Source: Bacillota bacterium (lineage in GTDB: Bacteria > Bacillota > Clostridia > Lachnospirales > Lachnospiraceae). Taken from it: a stretch of 5,670 nucleotides of DNA. A model generated the notes under the pieces. The model worked only from the letters and a program-made list of their open reading frames with translations, made no database searches and was not told the origin of the DNA. This document shows, piece by piece, positions 1 to 5,670 of this stretch (positions are counted from its first letter, which is position 1; the number at the start of each line of letters is the position of its first letter). A program made the translations under genes and the position numbers. The stretch spans positions 1 to 5,670 of the forward strand of contig JAIIAN010000185.1 of the NCBI GenBank assembly GCA_022717655.1, given 5' to 3'.

Positions 1-15
1 TAGGAGGAATGCAAA

Positions 16-1299
16 ATGGTAAAAGCAGTAGTAGGGGCTAACTGGGGAGATGAAGGTAAAGGTAAAATTACCGATATGCTGGCTCAGGAATCCGATATTA
101 TCGTAAGATTCCAGGGTGGTGCCAATGCTGGCCATACAATTGTAAACAATTACGGAAAGTTTGCACTTCATACTCTTCCGTCAGGTGTGTTTTATGACCA
201 CACTACCAGCGTCATCGGTAACGGTGTAGCGCTTAACATCCCAGTACTGTTTAAAGAGATTCAGTCAATTGTGGAAAAGGGTGTTCCGATGCCGAAGATT
301 AAAGTATCTGACCGCGCACAGATGGTAATGTCCTATCACATCAAATTTGATGAGTATGAGGAAGAACGTCTGGCAGGAAAATCTTTTGGTTCTACAAAGT
401 CAGGAATCGCGCCGTTTTATTCAGATAAATATGCAAAAATAGGTTTTCAGGTAAGTGAGCTTTTTGAAGATGAAGCAGTACTCAGGGAAAAAGTAGAACG
501 TGTCTGTGTAACAAAAAACGTACTTCTTGAGAATCTGTATCATAAACCGGCTTTAAACCCTGATGATATCATGGAAGAATTAAAACAGTACAAAGAAATG
601 GTAGCACCTTATGTGTGTGATGTTTCTTTATACCTTTGGAATTCATTAAAAGAAGGAAAAGAAATTCTTTTAGAGGGACAGTTAGGTTCATTAAAAGACC
701 CAGACCACGGAATTTATCCAATGGTTACTTCTTCTTCTACACTTGCAGCTTACGGTGCAGTAGGAGCAGGTATCCCGCCTTATGAAATCAAAAAAATTAT
801 TACAGTCTGCAAAGCATATTCCAGTGCAGTAGGAGCAGGCGCATTTGTATCTGAAATCTTCGGAGACGAGGCAGATGAATTAAGAAAACGTGGCGGTGAT
901 GGCGGAGAATTTGGCGCTACAACAGGACGTCCAAGACGTATGGGATGGTTTGACTGTGTGGCTTCTAAATACGGATGCCGTATGCAGGGAACAACAGACG
1001 TAGCATTTACTGTTTTAGATGTACTTGGATACCTTGATGAAATTCCGGTTTGCGTAGCTTACGATATTGATGGAGAAATCACGACAGAATTCCCAACAAC
1101 CGCATTACTTGAAAAAGCAAAACCGGTAATTGAGACATTACCAGGCTGGAAATGCGATATTCGTGGAATTAAAAACTACGAAGACCTTCCGGAAAATTGT
1201 AGAAAATACATTGAATTTGTGGAAGAAAAGATTGGATTCCCGATTACAATGGTTTCTAATGGACCGAGCAGAGACGATATTATTTACAGAAATAAATAA
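16..1299 (+). CDS. purA: Adenylosuccinate synthetase (divergent clostridial type)
   Basis: Catalyses the GTP-dependent joining of IMP and aspartate to adenylosuccinate, the first committed step from IMP to AMP, in the cytoplasm. The 427-residue length is normal for the family. Seen in the protein: the N-terminal GDEGKGK loop (residues 11-17) with the catalytic Asp at 12; GGANAGHT (34-41) with the catalytic His at 40; DPDHGIYPMVTSS (228-240); the aspartate/IMP loop GATTGRPRR (300-308); and SNGPSRDD near the C-terminus. AGGAGG at 2-7, 8 bases upstream, supports the ATG start. Compared from memory with E. coli PurA, several nucleotide-contacting positions differ: the GAQG motif reads GQLG (221-224), the Arg143 position is Lys141, and the TKLD motif reads TVLD (332-335). 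I recall similar sequences in Lachnospiraceae, so this looks like a lineage variant rather than a decayed gene. Any upstream operon partner lies outside the window. Confidence 0.96.
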   Translation: MVKAVVGANWGDEGKGKITDMLAQESDIIVRFQGGANAGHTIVNNYGKFALHTLPSGVFYDHTTSVIGNGVALNIPVLFKEIQSIVEKGVPMPKIKVSDRAQMVMSYHIKFDEYEEERLAGKSFGSTKSGIAPFYSDKYAKIGFQVSELFEDEAVLREKVERVCVTKNVLLENLYHKPALNPDDIMEELKQYKEMVAPYVCDVSLYLWNSLKEGKEILLEGQLGSLKDPDHGIYPMVTSSSTLAAYGAVGAGIPPYEIKKIITVCKAYSSAVGAGAFVSEIFGDEADELRKRGGDGGEFGATTGRPRRMGWFDCVASKYGCRMQGTTDVAFTVLDVLGYLDEIPVCVAYDIDGEITTEFPTTALLEKAKPVIETLPGWKCDIRGIKNYEDLPENCRKYIEFVEEKIGFPITMVSNGPSRDDIIYRNK

Positions 1300-1320
1300 G
1301 ATTTGATTTAAAACAGGATA

Positions 1321-1363
1321 AAGGACCCCTAAGTCGTTACAAAAGAATGACTCAGGGGTCTTT
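1321..1363 (+). terminator. Hairpin after purA, probable weak intrinsic terminator
   Basis: The arms 1321-1338 and 1346-1363 can form an 18-position stem around a 7-base loop (1339-1345). There is one A-C mismatch (1331 with 1353) and two G-U pairs. The core is GACCCCT paired with AGGGGTC. The downstream tract is only TTTGTCT, with the T run partly inside the stem, so termination may be incomplete. It lies 21 bases after the purA stop and 47 bases before the next start codon. Some purA transcripts may read through into the FAD gene, for which I see no convincing separate promoter. Confidence 0.7.
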
Positions 1364-1410
1364 GTCTGGAAAAAAATAAAAACAAAGTAGCGTATAGGAG
1401 ATTTAAGCTT

Positions 1411-2775
1411 ATGAAATATGATGTAATTATTATTGGTGCAGGACCAGGTGGAATTTTCTCTGCTTATGAACTGCTTGAACAGAATAAAGACTTGAAAATT
1501 GCGGTATTTGAGGCAGGCGCACCACTTGAAAAACGCCGCTGTCCGATTGATGGTGATAAAGTAAAAACCTGTATTAAATGTAAAACCTGTGCAATCATGA
1601 GTGGATTTGGTGGAGCAGGTGCATTTTCTGATGGAAAATACAATATCACAAATGATTTCGGTGGTACTCTTTACGAACACATCGGAAAGAAAAAATCACT
1701 GGAATTAATGCGTTACGTGGATGATTTGAATGTAAAATTCGGTGGCGGAGAAACAAAAATGTATTCTACTGCCGGAACAAAATTTAAAAAACTCTGTCTG
1801 CAGAATAAGTTAAACCTGTTAGATGCATCTGTACGTCACTTGGGAACAGATATCAACTATATTGTACTGGAAAATATTTATCAGGAATTAAAAGACAAAG
1901 TAGAATTCCGCTTCTTCTATCCGGTCAGCCGTCTGGAAATGCTGGAAGATGGATATCGTGTGTTCCACGAAGAAGAATATGATGATTGTGATAAATGTAT
2001 CGTTTCTGTTGGACGAAGCGGAAGTAAGTGGATGGAATCTGTCTGTAAAGACCTTGATATCCCGACAAAATCAAATCGTGTAGACTTGGGTGTCCGTGTG
2101 GAACTTCCGGCTGTTATCTTCTCTCATCTGACTGATGAACTTTATGAAAGCAAGATTGTATACCGTACAGAAAAATTTGAAGATAATGTGCGTACCTTCT
2201 GTATGAATCCGTACGGAATCGTTGTGAATGAAAATACCAACGGAATTGTTACCGCAAATGGTCACAGCTATGAAGATCCTGAAAAACAGACTGAAAATAC
2301 CAACTTTGCCCTTTTAGTATCCAAACACTTTTCTGAGCCGTTCAAAGACAGTAATGGATATGGCGAAAGTATCGCAAGACTCTCCAACATGCTTGGAGGC
2401 GGTGTTATCGTACAGCGTTTTGGAGACTTAGTAAGAGGACGAAGAAGTACTGTGACACGTGTGGAAGAAGGACTGGTACGCCCGACTCTTGCAGCAACAC
2501 CTGGAGATTTGAGCCTTGTGCTTCCAAAACGTATCTTAGATGGTATTATCGAAATGATTTATGCACTGGATAAGATTGCACCAGGTACTGCAAATGATGA
2601 TACTCTGCTTTACGGTGTAGAAGTAAAATTCTATAACATGGAAGTAGATATCGATGAAAATCTGGAAACCAAATACAAAGGTCTGTATGTGATTGGTGAT
2701 GGAAGTGGTGTGACTCATTCTCTGTCACATGCATCCGCAAGTGGTATCTATGTTGCAAGACATATCACAGAGTAA
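1411..2775 (+). CDS. FAD-dependent dehydrogenase-like protein (COG2509 type)
   Basis: A predicted soluble flavoprotein of 454 residues; the substrate is unknown. The N-terminus is a classic Rossmann dinucleotide-binding fold: strand KYDVIIIG, GAGPGG loop (9-14), and acidic Glu34 at the end of the second strand, as expected for the ADP ribose of FAD. A Cys cluster follows (Cys44, Cys54, Cys57, Cys60; the last three are CxxCxxC), running into IMSGFGGAGAFSDGK (62-76), which I recognise from the uncharacterised COG2509 dehydrogenases. SVGRSG (199-204) and the C-terminal GDGSG (429-433) followed by THSLSHASASG are the later flavin-binding elements of this fold. No signal peptide or membrane segment is visible. 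AGGAG at 1396-1400 lies 10 bases before the ATG. The gene follows purA in the same direction after a hairpin and converges on the carboxypeptidase gene 6 bases beyond its stop. Fold and FAD binding are well supported; any reaction is inference. Confidence 0.88.
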   Translation: MKYDVIIIGAGPGGIFSAYELLEQNKDLKIAVFEAGAPLEKRRCPIDGDKVKTCIKCKTCAIMSGFGGAGAFSDGKYNITNDFGGTLYEHIGKKKSLELMRYVDDLNVKFGGGETKMYSTAGTKFKKLCLQNKLNLLDASVRHLGTDINYIVLENIYQELKDKVEFRFFYPVSRLEMLEDGYRVFHEEEYDDCDKCIVSVGRSGSKWMESVCKDLDIPTKSNRVDLGVRVELPAVIFSHLTDELYESKIVYRTEKFEDNVRTFCMNPYGIVVNENTNGIVTANGHSYEDPEKQTENTNFALLVSKHFSEPFKDSNGYGESIARLSNMLGGGVIVQRFGDLVRGRRSTVTRVEEGLVRPTLAATPGDLSLVLPKRILDGIIEMIYALDKIAPGTANDDTLLYGVEVKFYNMEVDIDENLETKYKGLYVIGDGSGVTHSLSHASASGIYVARHITE

Positions 2776-2781
2776 ATAGAA

Positions 2782-3759
2782 TTACGATTCTAAAATATCG
2801 AGAATACTTTCTTCAAAAACAAATTGGTTTTCTTTACGGATTTTTTTATAGGCAGATGGCGGGAGCGGTGACTCCGCTCTGCCTATTTCTATTGTCAGGC
2901 TTGGAATGTTTTGTTTTAAAAGTGCCCAGTCTTTATAGCCCGCAGGGTCAAGTTCTTCATAATTGTCATCGGGGGTATAGCCGGTAATGGAAGAAATTCT
3001 TTTGGCAAAGGACTGTGTTTTTTTGGCAAGTTCTCCACGCTGTCCAAATGACCAGTAAATCACAGCACCGGAAGAGTGATAACTGATAGTCCGGTCAAAT
3101 TTTTCTTTTAAGGTTAGTTGAATCAGTGTATCTGCTTCTAAGGTACATCCAGCTGACGGACCTTTATAATGTTCACTTGCCGGTTTTTGTACTCCATCGT
3201 AATAACTTTCCCAGAGCGCATCAAAATTTCGGTTCACATCAATGCCTTCTGCATTGGATTTCCAGTATTTAAAATACTGTTTCCAAGGCATCCGTGCTCG
3301 TTCTCTTCTTGCAATTTCCCATACCCGCCTGCGGTTTTCCTCTTTATTTAGAGCATCGGGACCCATCTGGCTGATTGTTATGCCGTCGGGATTAACCATG
3401 GGAAGAAGAAAGAGTGAGCAGGTATCAAAAAAAGTCTGATAAGAATAGCCACGATAAGTCTGTTTTTCTAAGATGGCTCTTGCAAATGAGGCAGTCAAAT
3501 CCATGACAAGCTGACAGGTCATATATTCTCTTCCGTGAATCCCCGCAGAAATTAGAATTTTGTGTCTGGCATTGGGATTTCCGATTTGTGCCTGAAAAAT
3601 TTCCCGACCGTCGATTGTACGTGCTAGAGTGGTGATTTGTACAATTTTCTCAAAAATTCTTGAATAAATATGTAAATCATTTTTTAAGTCTTGATAAGAA
3701 TAGCCGGAAAATTGTAGAATCTGTCGATTTTCTCTGATATTTCGAGCATTAATGTCCAT
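2782..3759 (-). CDS. M14-family zinc carboxypeptidase, predicted intracellular
   Basis: A 325-residue metallopeptidase of the carboxypeptidase A fold. The zinc ligands are visible as HGRE (His75, Glu78) and His228 in ISYHSSG. The substrate-side residues follow family order: NPDG (123-126), an NRRRVW stretch (142-147) matching the region of Arg127 in carboxypeptidase A, DVNRNF (174-179) containing the conserved Asn-Arg pair, and the catalytic Glu291 in LTIEIG. The active site therefore looks complete. There is no signal peptide, membrane segment or LysM domain, so it probably acts in the cytoplasm. Bacterial relatives include gamma-D-glutamyl-diaminopimelate endopeptidases, so trimming of imported or recycled peptidoglycan peptides is a reasonable inference, not a demonstrated role. 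On the minus strand AGGAG (plus-strand 3769-3773) lies 9 bases before the ATG. It is divergent from the HAD gene. No clear terminator follows before the oppositely oriented FAD gene. Confidence 0.9.
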   Translation of the reverse strand: MDINARNIRENRQILQFSGYSYQDLKNDLHIYSRIFEKIVQITTLARTIDGREIFQAQIGNPNARHKILISAGIHGREYMTCQLVMDLTASFARAILEKQTYRGYSYQTFFDTCSLFLLPMVNPDGITISQMGPDALNKEENRRRVWEIARRERARMPWKQYFKYWKSNAEGIDVNRNFDALWESYYDGVQKPASEHYKGPSAGCTLEADTLIQLTLKEKFDRTISYHSSGAVIYWSFGQRGELAKKTQSFAKRISSITGYTPDDNYEELDPAGYKDWALLKQNIPSLTIEIGRAESPLPPSAYKKIRKENQFVFEESILDILES

Positions 3760-3787
3760 TGACGGAAACTCCTGAACTCTTTATAAT
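3759..3787 (+). promoter_or_regulatory. Sigma-A type promoter for the HAD gene
   Basis: TTGACG at 3759-3764 (five of six consensus -35 bases) and a perfect TATAAT at 3782-3787 are separated by the optimal 17 bases. Transcription should begin near 3794, giving a leader of about 25 bases that contains the ribosome binding site. The first T of the -35 box is the last base of the carboxypeptidase start codon (CAT at 3757-3759), so the promoter occupies the leader of the opposing gene. No equally good minus-strand promoter is visible in the same gap. TATCTT (plus-strand 3790-3795) is a possible minus-strand -10 box without a matching -35. Confidence 0.85.
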
Positions 3788-3804
3788 TAAAGATATTCAA
3801 AAAA

Positions 3805-3810
3805 GGGAGG
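3805..3810 (+). promoter_or_regulatory. Ribosome binding site that fixes the HAD start
   Basis: GGGAGG sits 8 bases before GTG at 3819-3821. This selects the GTG over the upstream in-frame TTG at 3759, which has no ribosome binding site and is itself part of the -35 box, upstream of the expected transcription start. Confidence 0.85.
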
Positions 3811-3818
3811 TTTCAGAC

Positions 3819-4652
3819 GTGAAGAAGCTAAAACAATTGCTTGCTCTTTTAGTCGTCATACTGCTTCTTGGTTTATATGCACTTACCCTTGTATTTGCTC
3901 TGATGAAAAGCCCTGCGGCACAGGATTTACTTCTGGCATCTTTGTACGCAACCGTAATTCTTCCGGTTCTTATCTATGCCATTTTGCTCGTCTATAAATG
4001 GAGAAAACCGGATGATAAAATACCAAAGATTGACGAAAAACATGCAAAAGTAAATACCATTATTTTTGATTTGGGAAAGGTTCTTGTTGATTATGACTGG
4101 CAGGATTATTTAAAATCCATGGCATTCGATGATGATGCGATTGAGGCAGTCGGGGATGCGATGTTTGCCAGCGATGACTGGGTGGAAGCAGACCGTGGAG
4201 TCCGCACAGAAGAAGAAATTTTACAGTCTTTTATTGACAATGACCCTGAATACGAAAAGCAGATTCGTGATGCGTTTGATGATATGGGATTTACAATCCA
4301 TACATTTTCGTATACAAGAACCTGGCTGAAATACCTGAAACGACGAGGATATAAACTTTATTATCTCTCGAATTTTTCAAAACCTCTCTTTGAACGGTGC
4401 ACGCAGGAGATGGAATTTTTAAATCTGATGGATGGCGGTTATATGTCATGGGAAGTGCAGATGATAAAACCGGAAGCGCAGTTTTATCAAAAACTGTTAA
4501 AAGATTTTAAGATTGAGCCATCAAAAGCAGTATTTTTGGATGACGTGATGGAAAATATTGCAGAGGCAAGAGCACAGGGATTAAATGCAGTTCATTTTAC
4601 AAACAAGAAAGAAGCAATTTGTGCATTAAAAGACGACTTTGGTGTAGAATAA
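3819..4652 (+). CDS. Membrane-anchored HAD-superfamily hydrolase (YihX-like HAD-IA domain)
   Basis: A 277-residue protein from the GTG start. Two hydrophobic helices come first (about residues 5-28 and 38-60), each bounded by basic residues (VKKLK before, KWRK after). This suggests both ends are cytoplasmic, with the catalytic domain tethered to the inner face of the membrane. From about residue 79 there is a HAD phosphatase domain: motif I IIFDLGKVLVD with nucleophile Asp84, motif II LSNFS with Ser184, motif III IKPEA with Lys218, and motif IV VFLDD with Asp241-Asp242 followed by EN. The position two after the nucleophile is Gly86 rather than the usual Asp. The same DLG form occurs in E. coli YihX, a glucose-1-phosphate phosphatase, so activity need not be lost. 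The substrate is unknown; a small phosphorylated metabolite is the likeliest guess. The gene has its own promoter and a strong terminator, so it appears to be transcribed alone. Confidence 0.88.
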   Translation: MKKLKQLLALLVVILLLGLYALTLVFALMKSPAAQDLLLASLYATVILPVLIYAILLVYKWRKPDDKIPKIDEKHAKVNTIIFDLGKVLVDYDWQDYLKSMAFDDDAIEAVGDAMFASDDWVEADRGVRTEEEILQSFIDNDPEYEKQIRDAFDDMGFTIHTFSYTRTWLKYLKRRGYKLYYLSNFSKPLFERCTQEMEFLNLMDGGYMSWEVQMIKPEAQFYQKLLKDFKIEPSKAVFLDDVMENIAEARAQGLNAVHFTNKKEAICALKDDFGVE

Positions 4653-4688
4653 CAAAAAAGCAATCCGAAAACTCGGGTTGCTTTTTTG
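4653..4688. terminator. Strong bidirectional intrinsic terminator
   Basis: The 16-base arms 4653-4668 and 4673-4688 pair fully apart from one G-U pair, closing on a 4-base AAAC loop. The GC-richer inner stem is flanked by A6 on the left and T6 on the right, so each strand has a U-tract. It starts immediately after the HAD stop codon and lies about 36 bases beyond the stop of the opposing HtrA gene, and can serve both. Confidence 0.95.
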
Positions 4689-4724
4689 TTTTATCTATCT
4701 TAATTGAAAAGGAGAGAGCATTAT

Positions 4725-5670
4725 TTATCGAATGGAAAATGCAGAAGCCGGAGAGTAAGAACCACTCTGCTGTCTGTCATTGGAGTTTCCATTTCCGTTT
4801 GGCTGACTGGAGCTGTCAGAAGCAGTATCGGATTTTGTTCCTAAAGTGATGGAAACAGTTTTTTCTTTGTAGCTGTCACCATCCGGTACTTCAAGTGTTA
4901 CTTCTACAGTTTCACCGGCTTCATAGTACTGCAGTAAATCCTGAAGGCTTTCGATATCAGTAACGGATTTTCCGTCGAATTTTGTGATAACAGAACCGGA
5001 AGTGATGCCGGCTTTGTCAGCTGCGCTGTCAGAAGTTACTTCAGATACATAGATACCTTCCGGAAGTCCATATTTATCCTGAACATCACTGGTTACATTG
5101 ATTCCTTTGATACCGATAGTACCCTGTTTGTCAGAATCTACTTTTGTTCTTGTTGTCTGGTTCATCAGATTATCGATGATATCAGAAACTCTGGAAATCG
5201 GGATTGCATAGCCCATACCTTCTACGGAACTGGAAGCTACCTTGACGGAGTTGATACCGATCAGTTCACCGTTCATGTTCAGAAGCGCACCACCTGAGTT
5301 ACCAGGGTTAATGGCTGCATCTGTCTGGATCAGTTTGTTCGTAATGGACGTACCATCATCGTTGGTAACACTGACCTCTCTGTTGAGGGCACTGATGATA
5401 CCTGTTGTAACGGACTGGCCATAGCCAAGTGCGTTACCAATGGCAACAACCTCCTGACCAAGCTGCAGGCTGGAAGAATCGCCAATTGTAGCAACCTTGA
5501 TCTGTGATTTCATCTCATCTGTGATATCACTCAGTGCAACGGAGATAACAGCCAGATCCTTATCGGAATCATAGCCTTTTAACTTGGCACTGACTAAGGA
5601 AGGATTATCACTGTCTTCATCATAGCTGAAGACTACACTTAATTCATTGCTGCCGGATACTACATGATAG
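4725..5670 (-). CDS. HtrA/DegP-type serine protease with PDZ domain, N-terminus missing
   Basis: The reading frame is open through the right edge of the window, so the ATG at 5511-5513 is an internal Met; 52 further codons are visible upstream. The visible 314 residues carry the whole catalytic triad: His2 in YHVVSG (the usual TNxHVV site), Asp38 in DSDKDLAV, and Ser125 in NPGNSGGALL. One PDZ domain follows (about 184-276), with the EGIYVSEV strand, SAADKAGI helix and ITKFDGKSV typical of HtrA. The end is a tail of about 38 residues rich in Ser, Asn, Gly and Gln. In this family the missing N-terminus usually holds a cytoplasmic segment and one transmembrane anchor, placing the protease outside the membrane for quality control of secreted proteins; that part is inferred. 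Transcription probably ends at the shared terminator beyond the stop codon. Subfamily (htrA, htrB or degP-like) cannot be decided here. Confidence 0.94.
   Translation of the reverse strand, partial: YHVVSGSNELSVVFSYDEDSDNPSLVSAKLKGYDSDKDLAVISVALSDITDEMKSQIKVATIGDSSSLQLGQEVVAIGNALGYGQSVTTGIISALNREVSVTNDDGTSITNKLIQTDAAINPGNSGGALLNMNGELIGINSVKVASSSVEGMGYAIPISRVSDIIDNLMNQTTRTKVDSDKQGTIGIKGINVTSDVQDKYGLPEGIYVSEVTSDSAADKAGITSGSVITKFDGKSVTDIESLQDLLQYYEAGETVEVTLEVPDGDSYKEKTVSITLGTKSDTASDSSSQPNGNGNSNDRQQSGSYSPASAFSIR

Noticed and set aside
16..1299. PurZ (2-aminoadenylosuccinate synthetase of phages) as an alternative for purA
   Set aside because: PurZ proteins typically lack the catalytic Asp of the GDEGKGK loop; here Asp12 is kept, and the surroundings show no phage genes.
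1362..1395. Possible promoter for the FAD gene (TTGTCT with a downstream box)
   Set aside because: At 16-18 base spacing the downstream hexamer is AAGTAG or similar, a poor -10 match. The only TATA-like stretch is too far away and overlaps the ribosome binding site.
1138..1680. Minus-strand reading frame of 180 codons
   Set aside because: It lies antisense to the purA 3' end and the start of the FAD gene, crosses the hairpin between them, and has a Phe/Ile/Asn/Thr-rich composition typical of the complement of AT-rich coding sequence.
3759..3818. Upstream in-frame TTG start giving a 297-residue HAD protein
   Set aside because: The TTG is the start of the -35 box and precedes the expected transcription start. 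It has no ribosome binding site, while the GTG at 3819 has GGGAGG at ideal spacing directly before the hydrophobic N-terminus.
4619..4849. Small plus-strand reading frame of 76 codons beyond the HAD gene
   Set aside because: It crosses the HAD stop region and the terminator hairpin, then runs antisense to the HtrA tail. The protein has no recognisable features and its start has no ribosome binding site.
5511..5513. ATG as the start of the HtrA protein
   Set aside because: The frame stays open to the window edge, and the upstream codons encode the catalytic His and Asp regions, so this is an internal Met.

Overview
The window looks like ordinary chromosome from a low-to-moderate-GC Gram-positive anaerobe of the Clostridia, most likely Lachnospiraceae. 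This rests on the divergent clostridial style of PurA, strong AGGAGG-type ribosome binding sites, a near-consensus sigma-A promoter, U-rich intrinsic terminators and the membrane-linked HtrA with a Ser/Asn/Gly-rich tail. The genus is not resolved. I see no mobile element, CRISPR array, rRNA or tRNA.

Layout. (1) 16-1299, plus strand: purA, adenylosuccinate synthetase, complete, with its ribosome binding site at the very left edge. (2) 1321-1363: a long hairpin with a weak U-tract. (3) 1411-2775, plus strand: an FAD-dependent dehydrogenase-like protein of the COG2509 type with a Cys cluster. (4) 2782-3759, minus strand: an intracellular M14 zinc carboxypeptidase, convergent with the FAD gene and only 6 bases from its stop. 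(5) 3759-3818: a compact divergent regulatory region with a near-perfect promoter (TTGACG, 17 bases, TATAAT) firing rightward. Its -35 box starts on the last base of the carboxypeptidase start codon. (6) 3819-4652, plus strand: a HAD-family phosphatase-like domain behind two transmembrane helices, starting at GTG. (7) 4653-4688: a strong terminator that works in both directions. (8) 4725-5670, minus strand: the C-terminal part of an HtrA/DegP-type serine protease with one PDZ domain, running off the right edge.

The genes do not form one pathway. purA serves AMP synthesis. The carboxypeptidase may trim peptidoglycan-derived peptides, HtrA handles misfolded proteins outside the membrane, and the other two have no firm substrate. 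No clearly new multi-gene system is visible. The points most worth a second look are the altered nucleotide-site residues in PurA, the membrane-anchored HAD protein, the promoter embedded in the neighbouring start codon, and the Cys cluster of the FAD protein.
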